From Eubacteriaceae bacterium ES3 (lineage in GTDB: Bacteria > Bacillota > Clostridia > Eubacteriales > Eubacteriaceae): a DNA stretch of 64,000 nt. The DNA is taken from contig CP130741.1 in NCBI GenBank assembly GCA_030586155.1, positions 2,102,680 through 2,166,679 on the forward strand, written 5' to 3'. Position numbers and translations under genes: made by a program. This document shows, piece after piece, positions 55,677 through 63,445 of this stretch. Numbering within the stretch: position 1 is the first letter of the stretch; every line of letters starts with the position of its first letter. Below the pieces are notes generated by a model. It was not told the DNA's origin and made no database searches. It saw only the letters and a list, made by a program, of their open reading frames with translations.

Positions 55677-56291
55677 TTACTGAAGGGTACTCTTTACTTT
55701 ACTGACTATTTTATCATAAACAGGCAGCATGTGGCGCTCATTTACATATGTTTTTATTTCGTCCAAAGGAATCCACAAGACACCACTGTTTTCATCCGGT
55801 TTAATAAAAACCTGCTCCTGATCATTAGCCTGTAATGCATACGATAGCGAAAAATGCAAATGCGGCGAAACATACTTACCATTTTTATAATGCCCAAAAA
55901 CCGGCAAAATATCCAGCGAAATGATATGCTCTGATAAAAGTGCAAGTTTTTTTAAACCTGTTTCTTCCTGAGCTTCTTTAATCGCCACTTTTAGCAGATC
56001 TTCTTCTCCGTCGGCGTGACCGCCTGTCCAGCCCCAGGATTTATAAATGTTATGATGAATCATCAAAGTTTTGGTATAATCCTGATTGAATATCATCGCT
56101 GAACCAGTTAAATGAGCAATATTATTTTTCCGTGTTAATACATCTGAGTGATCATTTATAAAATCAAGTATAACATCTCGATTTTTCATCTCTTCTTCTA
56201 TGTTTGAAGAAAAAAGTTTAATTGCTTTATCATATTTCATAAGCTTCGTTCCCGAAATACGGGCGTAATCTACTACATTGCCCATATCCAT
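55677..56291 (-). CDS. Nudix hydrolase
   Basis: This 204-residue protein contains a Nudix box (GHADGEEDLLKVAIKEAQEETGL pattern, with G, E and the EAQEETG core in the right spacing) near residue 100. Nudix enzymes cleave nucleoside diphosphate derivatives; the substrate is not evident. An N-terminal 50 residues of helical sequence precede the fold. The start is unsure, because neither the first ATG nor the ATG 17 codons later has a convincing ribosome site. It ends the group of hydrolases before the pst operon. Confidence 0.87.
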   Translation of the reverse strand: MDMGNVVDYARISGTKLMKYDKAIKLFSSNIEEEMKNRDVILDFINDHSDVLTRKNNIAHLTGSAMIFNQDYTKTLMIHHNIYKSWGWTGGHADGEEDLLKVAIKEAQEETGLKKLALLSEHIISLDILPVFGHYKNGKYVSPHLHFSLSYALQANDQEQVFIKPDENSGVLWIPLDEIKTYVNERHMLPVYDKIVSKVKSTLQ

Positions 56292-56305
56292 TAAATTAAA
56301 TTATT

Positions 56306-57508
56306 CTAATAAAAATATTCATTTAAATCAACTTTTTGCCAATCACTATAACCTATTCCATGAATATACAATTCCTTAGTCTCTGGAATTGCAATATACT
56401 GAAATACTGTACCACCATGTACCGCCCCGCCTTCTGTCACGTCCAGCGCCATTAGTTCTTTCATTCCCTCCAGGTCGAGATTACCATAAAAGGTTTCTGA
56501 ATTCGCTGTTTCAATCAGATTTACATATCGCGGATCAATTGAAGCATCTGGTGGTGCGTTGACAAATCCTTCCCATTCAGCTGGATAGGGTTCAATAAAG
56601 TTGTTGTAAGCTACTAAGAGGCCGTCATAAACACCTGTTCGAATTCGAGGATACTGAGTTGCCCTTTCAACTGAAACGCTGGAATCTGTATCTGCAACTT
56701 GAATAATATAAGATAAATCTGCAGGCGTATCCATTAACATGGTCGTTGCCTCATCAAGTGTATTGGCTTGATTTAAAACATCAACCAGAACTGAAGCCGT
56801 ATCCTGGGCTTCGGGATTGAAATTTGGATCAGAACCTTCACCATTATCAAGTTCAATAAAAAGACCCGTATCATTCATTCCAGTTTCTAAATAAACATTT
56901 CCCAGTGGATGTACATTTGCAAACGCATGTCCTTCCTCTGGATGAAAAACAACAACAGAAAGATATTTCATATAATCCGCCATATTCTCACGATCAATAT
57001 CCCAGTTTCGGCCAAAAATAAGCTGTCCATCTGGAGTATAATCATCCCAGGCGGCAATTCCACTGCAGGCATCAGCATGGTCAAAGGAAATGAGCGTTCC
57101 TGTAAGATTGATCATCCCGGCATTCAATAGTAAAACTTCATCATTGGTTAGACCACTGGTTTCAGCCATACCAGTCAGCAGATCATTTAATTCCGGGCTT
57201 AAATTTTCGGCTATATTCTTAGCCTCATTTAACTGTTCTTCCAAAGACATACCACGCTCTTCTATATCTGCGGTAATTTCAGAAAAAAATGAATTGAGCG
57301 GTTCTTTTGCCAATTTTCCGTACTGTCGCCCCATTTCCTGCCAGCTCCCTTGTAATGAAAGAACCCAGTAGACCTGATCTTCAGTCATCGTTGCACTGCC
57401 GCCTTCAAAAGTGCTAGCTACATCAACTTCCTGATTTTTTGCACAGGCACTTGTGAAGACAACTAATAAACTGATAAAAAGTACTATTAAACGTTCTCTT
57501 TTCTTCAT
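56306..57508 (-). CDS. C45-type Ntn-hydrolase lipoprotein
   Basis: The 400-residue protein has a lipoprotein signal (LLVVFTSACAK) and then a domain like the C45 acyltransferase/hydrolase family (phenylalanine/acyl-coenzyme A:6-APA-like). The nucleophile cysteine is probably in DACSGIAAWDD near residue 145, followed by FGRNWDID. In such enzymes the precursor cuts itself to expose this cysteine. The substrate is unknown, though an amide is likely. It would act on the outer face of the membrane. It precedes the Nudix gene by about 14 bp. Confidence 0.8.
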   Translation of the reverse strand: MKKRERLIVLFISLLVVFTSACAKNQEVDVASTFEGGSATMTEDQVYWVLSLQGSWQEMGRQYGKLAKEPLNSFFSEITADIEERGMSLEEQLNEAKNIAENLSPELNDLLTGMAETSGLTNDEVLLLNAGMINLTGTLISFDHADACSGIAAWDDYTPDGQLIFGRNWDIDRENMADYMKYLSVVVFHPEEGHAFANVHPLGNVYLETGMNDTGLFIELDNGEGSDPNFNPEAQDTASVLVDVLNQANTLDEATTMLMDTPADLSYIIQVADTDSSVSVERATQYPRIRTGVYDGLLVAYNNFIEPYPAEWEGFVNAPPDASIDPRYVNLIETANSETFYGNLDLEGMKELMALDVTEGGAVHGGTVFQYIAIPETKELYIHGIGYSDWQKVDLNEYFY

Positions 57509-57593
57509 TCATATCTCCTTTATCTACCTAATGCCAACTATTATATCATAATTTTCACTAAAAACAAAATTACTCCCTGTTCAAAAACTCTAT

Positions 57594-59144
57594 TTATTCT
57601 TCTAAAACTTCCGTTCGATTACGCCCATTTTTCTTTGCAGTATACATCGCTGAATCACCACGAATAATTGCGGCATTCAAACTCTCTTCCAGTGTTTTTT
57701 CAACAAGTCCAATACTGATAGTAATTTTGCCAGCTATTTCAAAGATATGATCTGAAATCTCACAACGTAAGCGTTCCATAACCTGAAATCCTGCCTTCAA
57801 GTCAGTTTCTGGCATCAAAACAATAAACTCTTCACCGCCATGACGGGCAAGAATATCAGAACCACGAATAGATGCTTTTACAATTTGTGCCAATTCTCTA
57901 AGCACCTGATCTCCAACATGGTGCCCAAAATGATCATTAACATGTTTAAAATGATCAATATCAAAAATTGCTAAAGACATTGGCTGGTCATTTCTTTTTG
58001 CTTTGGCAACTTCGATATTGGCCAGCTCAAAAAAAGCCCTGCGATTAAATATTTCGGTCAGCTGATCATACATCGCCACCTGAATAATTTCTTTATCCCG
58101 AAGGCTGACATAGTAAATCACCAGCAGTAGCATAAAATAGATCGTTGAAACCAATACCAGACTAATATCCCTGGCTCGTATTAAATTTTCAATCTGGTCG
58201 TCTTCGCTAATCGAGAAAAAATAGCCCATCTTCTGGCCGGAAATATCTCTAATCTGATTGTATTGGACTAAATAATAGCTGTCCTGATAAAGAAACGTAT
58301 AAACAAAAGAATCCCCACTGGCCAGATCATCTTCTACGCCCTTTTTAACCTCCCTGACAAAATTATTCTCGAAAAAAAGGGCTGGTATACCGGTCTGATT
58401 AATCATTACCTGATAAACGTCAAGATCAACAACATACAGATCTGAAGTCAGACTATCCCGGTAATGATCCTGCTCTTCTGAAAAATCCACATTTTTCATG
58501 ATATCTTTTCTCAGTAAATAACCAAATCCCTGGTTTTCAGTCATGTTGTATAGCCCTTCAATCACTGTTCCCGGTGATAGGGATACTTCCACACTGCCGA
58601 TGTAATCTACACCATCAAATAAGGGATAAATATAACGGTAGCCATTGGAAGCTCGCCCTTCTTCAAAACCGGCGACAAATTGATGATAAACAGTTATCTG
58701 TCTGATTGATTCACGCACTGATAAAAGATTATCCCCATAATTTTCGGGTTTATGTAGACGTAAAAAACTCTCGCCATCAGAAAGATGAAACTGCAGATGT
58801 CGAAAATTATGGTCCTGTAGAATTTTATAGTTCTCAGCGAGTTTCTGACTCAACTCAGCTCTTAAAAAAGCTTTTGTTTCAGCATCAGCATCTTTTGCTT
58901 CTGAAATAATAGCTCTAATATCCGGTGTATTTAACATTGACTGAAAAATAAAATCAGCATATGATGAATAAGTGCTGATGAGCGATTCGATCCCATTTGT
59001 GAACATTTCACTTTGATGGTCTAAATATTCCTGAGTGCGGTTTTCATAGATTTGATTTAAAAAACCGCTAAGACTCAGCCAGATTACGGAGATAATGATT
59101 CCCATTGCGATAATTGTTTTGTTTTTCCGATACCGGTTCTTCAT
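57594..59144 (-). CDS. membrane diguanylate cyclase (sensor-GGDEF)
   Basis: This 516-residue protein makes cyclic di-GMP. A membrane segment (about 12-28), an extracellular Cache-like sensor of about 290 residues and a second membrane segment (about 326-347) are followed by a GGDEF domain with the intact motif HGGEEF near 436 and an RxxD-like region before it. Ligand binding outside should alter cyclase activity inside. The gene starts about 160 bp downstream of the end of non-coding RNA copy 1 and its terminator. Confidence 0.93.
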   Translation of the reverse strand: MKNRYRKNKTIIAMGIIISVIWLSLSGFLNQIYENRTQEYLDHQSEMFTNGIESLISTYSSYADFIFQSMLNTPDIRAIISEAKDADAETKAFLRAELSQKLAENYKILQDHNFRHLQFHLSDGESFLRLHKPENYGDNLLSVRESIRQITVYHQFVAGFEEGRASNGYRYIYPLFDGVDYIGSVEVSLSPGTVIEGLYNMTENQGFGYLLRKDIMKNVDFSEEQDHYRDSLTSDLYVVDLDVYQVMINQTGIPALFFENNFVREVKKGVEDDLASGDSFVYTFLYQDSYYLVQYNQIRDISGQKMGYFFSISEDDQIENLIRARDISLVLVSTIYFMLLLVIYYVSLRDKEIIQVAMYDQLTEIFNRRAFFELANIEVAKAKRNDQPMSLAIFDIDHFKHVNDHFGHHVGDQVLRELAQIVKASIRGSDILARHGGEEFIVLMPETDLKAGFQVMERLRCEISDHIFEIAGKITISIGLVEKTLEESLNAAIIRGDSAMYTAKKNGRNRTEVLEE

Positions 59145-59305
59145 ACCCGCTCCTGCTAAATATAATTTTGATTGGGTTTAAATCCTTTTTATTTATATAT
59201 ATAGCCAAAATTATAATAAATTCACTAAAAACCATCATTCTTTAAAGCCTAAACTTAATTTTACAGTAACTCCATATAAGGAACAAGGCAATTTTATCAA
59301 AATAC

Positions 59306-59355
59306 AAAAAAAACAGCGAGAGAAAATGCTTGCTTTTCTTCATTTTCGCTTGCTG
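59306..59355 (-). terminator. strong terminator after non-coding RNA 1
   Basis: The stem of cagcgag/cttgctg and gaaaatg/cattttc is followed on the minus strand by T8. It would stop transcripts from the RNA locus before the diguanylate cyclase gene. Confidence 0.85.
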
Positions 59356-59384
59356 CTTTCTCTTTTTAAATTTTATTTTTAACA

Positions 59385-59782
59385 GACTTAAGCCGATCCC
59401 ACATTTTCATCTGTAGAACCGGCTCAGTCTAAAATCTCTTCAGTTGTCATCCGTTTGGATTCCTCCTATTGAGTTTTATCAAAAATCATTTTCTCCTTTT
59501 TAGTTTACATATTGCTATTTTTAATACTTTAGTCTCCGTCACCTATTATACTTTACTCGATTTTGACTTTCAGATTTTCTATACACTTGTTTCTTTTGTG
59601 CTTTAGATTTTCTTTAAATCTATCTCTTTCACTTTTTGTTTTATAGGTTCTGATGACTTTTACTCTTTTCCCTTAATCTTTGTTCAAAAGAGCTTTCAGT
59701 TTTTTACTCTGAGTTTTCTTCTGTTAGACTATTTGGATAGCAATTTTTCTTTTCTAAAAAGTTTTGGTTGATCTTTGATTTA
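59385..59782 (-). ncRNA. structured purine-rich RNA, copy 1 (unknown class)
   Basis: A transcript from the promoter at 59788-59815 would be about 400 nt, rich in A and G. Four nested helices bring its ends together: 59770-59779 with 59478-59487, 59754-59761 with 59496-59503, 59737-59744 with 59511-59518, and 59726-59731 with 59530-59535. Local hairpins at 59663-59692 and 59604-59622 are also perfect. The 3' end has AGGAGG, an 8-codon frame and a stem (59391-59424). Copy 2 at 62.9-63.3 kb keeps the ends and the pairing with different bases. I know no named class that fits. Confidence 0.7.
59424..59450 (-). CDS. 8-codon reading frame in RNA copy 1
   Basis: ATG to TGA encodes MTTEEILD, with AGGAGG (59462-59467) 11 bases upstream. 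The identical peptide occurs in copy 2, where one codon (Leu, TTA versus TTG) and the stop (TGA versus TAA) differ. That suggests selection on the peptide or on the act of translation. The stop codon is the first part of a hairpin. Confidence 0.55.
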   Translation of the reverse strand: MTTEEILD

Positions 59783-59787
59783 AAGTA

Positions 59788-59860
59788 ATTATAGCACCTT
59801 TAAAAAATAAGTAAATAGATTTTTTGTAAACGTTTGTATTTTTGTTGTAAACGTTATCTA
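59788..59860 (-). promoter_or_regulatory. promoter and two cre-like sites of RNA copy 1
   Basis: On the minus strand, TTTACT (59810-59815) and TATAAT (59788-59793) are 16 bp apart. Upstream are two TGTAAACGTT motifs (59826-59839 and 59847-59860) that match the CcpA cre pattern at 12 and 13 of 14 positions. Catabolite control is an inference. Confidence 0.65.
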
Positions 59861-60145
59861 TCATTTTTCCTGAATGATTACTACTGCATTATATACAATT
59901 GTTCGTTTACCTTCTAGATCAAACAGAACCTTATTACCATACTCAGTGTCCTCAATATCAACTTTTCCATCGTATTCTGCTAATAGCGTACCACTTTGAG
60001 AATAAACAGAAATATGCCGATCTAATCCACCAGTCCATTCTGACTGAGTCGTTTTAATATCACGGCCTAGTGATTCACAGCCTGTAGAAAAAAATAAACT
60101 AACTGTGAAAAAAATCGCCAGGAGCAGCCATTTAAAATTCTTCAT
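59861..60145 (-). CDS. small lipoprotein, unknown function
   Basis: This 94-residue protein has a signal peptide with a lipobox (LLLAIFFTVSLFFSTGC) and a short beta-rich domain (VYSQSGTLLAEYDGKVDI). I recognise no named family beyond small surface lipoproteins of Clostridia. Its stop lies next to the outermost cre-like site of the downstream RNA locus. Confidence 0.8.
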   Translation of the reverse strand: MKNFKWLLLAIFFTVSLFFSTGCESLGRDIKTTQSEWTGGLDRHISVYSQSGTLLAEYDGKVDIEDTEYGNKVLFDLEGKRTIVYNAVVIIQEK

Positions 60146-60207
60146 CTCCTTCTCCTTTACCTTTCGATATTTTTAATTAGAACACTACATAACGCTGTCC
60201 AAAATAA

Positions 60208-60381
60208 TTATTTAGTTTTACTTATATACCACCAAATCAATTCAAATAACAATTGTTTTCGATTATGCTGCTTCCAGACCTTCCCAGCTTTCCTGTCTGC
60301 TAACATACTGATGTCAAAATCCAAATAAAACAGAACTTTTGCTTTAACCTCAAAAGTTTTATTTTTGATATCTATAGTCAT
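60208..60381 (-). CDS. possible 57-residue protein
   Basis: An uninterrupted frame runs from ATG at 60381 to TAA at 60208, with AAAGG about ten bases upstream. The product begins MTIDIKNKTFEVKAK and ends in an amphipathic FELIWWYISKTK. Composition looks protein-like, with alternating charge and hydrophobic residues. I recognise no family. It occupies the gap between the lipoprotein and EAL genes; otherwise nothing was seen there. Confidence 0.35.
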   Translation of the reverse strand: MTIDIKNKTFEVKAKVLFYLDFDISMLADRKAGKVWKQHNRKQLLFELIWWYISKTK

Positions 60382-60610
60382 AAGCTATTAACCTTTACCA
60401 AGGCTTATGTATAATTTTTAATTTATCTTACACAGTCTTAACACTATTTCTGATTTTAATTCTGATAATCTTTCTAAAAGGCCTCAAATCATATATTTTC
60501 AAAATATTTTAGTATCTTTTATGAATTTTTCTTATATTTATGTGTATAATAAGAACAATCTATCAGAAAAATCACTTAAAAATTTATTCATTTTTTTCAG
60601 GAGGGTTCCA

Positions 60611-62554
60611 TTGATATTCTTATTAAATACTCGATTTCAGATTGCTGCCATTCTCTTTTTTACTATCATTGTTTATGATTTCTTCAAAAATTTAAAGTTA
60701 CCGCTCTTATCCAATAAAGTATTCTCTGCCATGCTTTTTTTTACTGGACTTTATCTTATCCTGGATATTACCGGTGTCTATACAAGGCTTAATATGGATA
60801 CTGTTTCTCCGCTACTGCTTAGAACGATCCATCAGCTTTTTATTTCCACTACCATTATTATCCTGATGCTTTTATATCTTTATGTTCAAATCTTAGCCAA
60901 TAACCATAAAAAACTATCTAAAAAGCGACTGTTATTTACCTTTGCACCCCTAATTTTAATGATAACATTTGTCTTTTTCGGGCCGCTCGATTATCATGTC
61001 GATAGCACAAGTACCTACACTACTGGTCCAGTAAGTATCATAACCTATTTTTCAGTCGTGTTTTACATTAGCCTGACCGTCATTCGAATTGTAACTGCTG
61101 GAAATACGATCCATCATGAACGAAAGATTTCGCTGATCACTGGAACTATGATTTGGGTTATTGCTTCTATCGTTCAGTTTTTTAACAGGGATATACTAAT
61201 TTCATCCATGGCAGTTGCCTTGATGACGCTCTTTATCTATCTCTCATTTGAAAACCCTAAAGAACATTTTGATGTGGAAACCCGTACCCTCAATAAAAGA
61301 GCCTTTCATCTGATGCTAAATGATCAGTATGATGCAAAAAAAAATATCCTCCTAGTTTCGGTAGTCATAGATGATCTTTTGCAAATTCAATCTACTATTG
61401 GCCACAGTAATGTCAATCAACTGCTGGAAGTCATTGCAAATAAAATGCAAACCATTTTTTCAACCTATGTCTTTCATTCCCGCAGCAATGTCTTAAGTGT
61501 TATTTTGCATCAACCACAAAATTTAGTAGAAATCAGATTGCTTGAAATGGAAGCCTATCTTGACCAGATGTTCAATGTCGGTCAATTCAGTGTATTGCCA
61601 CGCTTTCATATCGACATAATCAATACAGAAGTTGTTAAGGAATCCTGTGATGAAGTTTATGAATTGATGAACTATATGACCGCCCACCATCAGGCAATTC
61701 GCGGCAAAAAAGTTTATTTGCTGGACGATGAAATTATTGCCCAAAAACAACGTTATACTACAATCGACAAACTATTACATCATGCCATTGAACACGATGG
61801 CTTTACCGTTGTCTATCAGCCCATATTCGATGTCCATAAAAAAGGTTTTCGTTCAGCTGAAGCACTGGTTCGGCTCACTGATAACCAAACTATTGGATTT
61901 ATTTCTCCGGAAGAATTTATCGTTATTGCTGAACGTAAGGGGCTGATTATGGATCTGGGACGGATTGTCTTTGAAAAAGTTTGTACTTTTGCGTCGAAAA
62001 ACAAGCTCTATGAGGGAGAATTTGACTATATTGAAGTCAATTTATCAGGAATTCAATGTGTTCACCCTGACCTGCCTCGACAACTTGAGTCAATTATGAA
62101 AGAACACCATATTCCGCCAGCCTTTTTAAATCTTGAAATAACTGAAACGGCTTCAGTAGAGTCCGGTGAAATGCTAGATCGAAATATGGTTGACCTGAGA
62201 AATCTGGGATGCAGTTTTTCTATGGACGATTTCGGAACCGGCTATTCCAACCTTTCTAAAATGAGTGAAGTGGTGTATGATCTGGTTAAAATCGATAAAA
62301 GCCTGATCTGGCCGTGCTTTACTAATGATAATAACCAAAAGTCATTGGCTATTCTTAAAAATATGATTAATATGCTCTTGGAACTCAATGTCAAAATTGT
62401 AGCCGAGGGTATTGAAACAAAAGAAATGTGTGATTTTCTGGAAGAACAGAATATTACTTACCTGCAAGGTTACTATTTCTCAAAGCCCATTTCCGAGGAT
62501 GCTTTTCTTGAATTCTTAAAAAACCATCCACTTCAAGAAGAAACTGCATCTTAA
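60611..62554 (+). CDS. membrane EAL-domain protein (cyclic di-GMP phosphodiesterase)
   Basis: The protein (647 residues) has about seven N-terminal membrane segments of the histidine-kinase 7TM type (residues 5-210), a degenerate GGDEF domain that lacks the motif (about 225-390), and a C-terminal EAL domain with EALVRL near 416, VNLSG, LEITET, DDFGTG near 538, KIDKS and VAEGIET. All these catalytic elements are present, so it should degrade cyclic di-GMP. I choose the TTG at 60611, which has AGGAGGG right upstream; the frame extends to 60521 but without a ribosome site. Confidence 0.92.
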   Translation: MIFLLNTRFQIAAILFFTIIVYDFFKNLKLPLLSNKVFSAMLFFTGLYLILDITGVYTRLNMDTVSPLLLRTIHQLFISTTIIILMLLYLYVQILANNHKKLSKKRLLFTFAPLILMITFVFFGPLDYHVDSTSTYTTGPVSIITYFSVVFYISLTVIRIVTAGNTIHHERKISLITGTMIWVIASIVQFFNRDILISSMAVALMTLFIYLSFENPKEHFDVETRTLNKRAFHLMLNDQYDAKKNILLVSVVIDDLLQIQSTIGHSNVNQLLEVIANKMQTIFSTYVFHSRSNVLSVILHQPQNLVEIRLLEMEAYLDQMFNVGQFSVLPRFHIDIINTEVVKESCDEVYELMNYMTAHHQAIRGKKVYLLDDEIIAQKQRYTTIDKLLHHAIEHDGFTVVYQPIFDVHKKGFRSAEALVRLTDNQTIGFISPEEFIVIAERKGLIMDLGRIVFEKVCTFASKNKLYEGEFDYIEVNLSGIQCVHPDLPRQLESIMKEHHIPPAFLNLEITETASVESGEMLDRNMVDLRNLGCSFSMDDFGTGYSNLSKMSEVVYDLVKIDKSLIWPCFTNDNNQKSLAILKNMINMLLELNVKIVAEGIETKEMCDFLEEQNITYLQGYYFSKPISEDAFLEFLKNHPLQEETAS

Positions 62555-62571
62555 TTCTGTACTAGCTTTAA

Positions 62572-62760
62572 TTAAACCCTGCAGTTAAACCCTGCAGTCG
62601 GTTCGCTGACCTGCGCTCTTTACTGGCTGGCTAACAGATTTTTCTAATACCCATAGTCAACTAGACTCTTAGAACCTACTACAGCGAAAAAACGAACCTT
62701 GCGGCACTCGGTTCCGCTGACGCTTCACCTCGTCGCGTCAGTCGCCTTATGGCTCCTTCC
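62572..62760. repeat. GC-rich intergenic segment with short repeats
   Basis: Two head-to-tail copies of ttaaaccctgcag (62572-62584, 62585-62597) begin a GC-rich stretch that also contains ggttcgctgac and ggttccgctgac, and a stem ctgacgc...gcgtcag (about 62717-62741). No gene was seen. It looks like a dispersed intergenic repeat of the host genome. Confidence 0.5.
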
Positions 62761-62762
62761 TT

Positions 62763-62824
62763 CTGAAAATATAAAAAGAACTTAAAACAAACGAGTTTGC
62801 TTTAAGTTCTTTTTATATTTTCAG
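62763..62824. repeat. perfect 24-bp inverted repeat hairpin
   Basis: The arms at 62763-62786 and 62801-62824 are exact reverse complements over 24 bases, with a 14-base loop that contains a further caaac/gtttg pairing. It lies downstream of both the EAL gene and RNA copy 2, so a shared terminator is possible, but the length and perfection are unusual. Confidence 0.75.
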
Positions 62825-62854
62825 AGCCGCATGGCTCGTTGTTTCGCGCAAAAA

Positions 62855-63302
62855 AGACTTTAGCCGGTTCTGCATTTTTTTATTGCTGAACCGGCTTAGT
62901 CCAAAATCTCTTCAGTTGTCATCCGTTTGGATTCCTCCTATTGATTTTTTATCAAAGATTGTTTTCTTTTTCAGTTAATTGTTAACCTTTTTATTTAAGA
63001 TTTTCTGGTTTTCATTTTGCTTCAAAGTTTAATGATTTTTAATCTCTTTTCTTTTGGAGAAGTGAGCGAATTTTATTGAGTTTAACTTCCTTTAATAATG
63101 CTCGGAAGTTTTTCGATAATTTTCTTGCAATCTTAAACTTTTTCGTGAAGCTTTTTTACTTGCCTTCTTTTCTTAATTCTTTGAATTCTTTCGGATTCTT
63201 TACCAAATACAATTTGAGTGACTGTTTCAGCTTTTAACTGATCTGCTGTTTCAATAATTATTTGGTGGTTATTTTTCTGAAAAATTTGTTTATCTTTGAT
63301 GT
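62855..63302 (-). ncRNA. structured purine-rich RNA, copy 2 (unknown class)
   Basis: A transcript of about 445 nt from the promoter at 63309-63336 resembles copy 1. Long-range helices pair 63292-63300 with 62951-62959, 63277-63284 with 62967-62974, and 63267-63271 with 62983-62987. Local stems pair 63259-63266 with 63202-63209, and 63084-63090 with 63104-63110. The middle sequence is unlike copy 1, but pairing at the same places is kept with different bases. The 3' end has AGGAGG, an 8-codon frame and a terminator stem (62862-62896) followed by T6. No downstream gene lies on this strand, so it is not a simple leader. Confidence 0.7.
62896..62922 (-). CDS. 8-codon reading frame in RNA copy 2
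   Basis: ATG to TAA encodes MTTEEILD, the same peptide as in copy 1, with AGGAGG at 62934-62939. Its stop codon runs into the terminator stem, so a ribosome ending here would interfere with hairpin folding. Confidence 0.55.
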   Translation of the reverse strand: MTTEEILD

Positions 63303-63308
63303 AAGATA

Positions 63309-63402
63309 ATTATAGCACTTCCTTGAAAAAAGTAAATAGATTTCTTGTAAACGTTTGTATTTATTTTATATGATTGTCGTAATATAATTGTAAACGTTTT
63401 TA
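63309..63402 (-). promoter_or_regulatory. promoter and two cre-like sites of RNA copy 2
   Basis: On the minus strand, TTTACT (63331-63336) and TATAAT (63309-63314) are 16 bp apart, as in copy 1. cre-like TGTAAACGTT motifs lie at 63346-63359 and 63389-63402, farther apart than in copy 1. Confidence 0.65.
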
Positions 63403-63445
63403 GTTTTGTGTTATTCTCAACGATAACGATCTATTTTATGCCTTG

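Noticed and set aside
59385-59782. RNA copy 1 as a leader that controls the diguanylate cyclase gene
   Set aside because: A strong terminator at 59306-59355 lies between them, and copy 2 has no gene downstream on its strand; a leader role is not excluded but not supported.
60521-60610. A longer N-terminus for the EAL protein
   Set aside because: The ribosome site AGGAGGG lies inside this extension, directly before the TTG at 60611.
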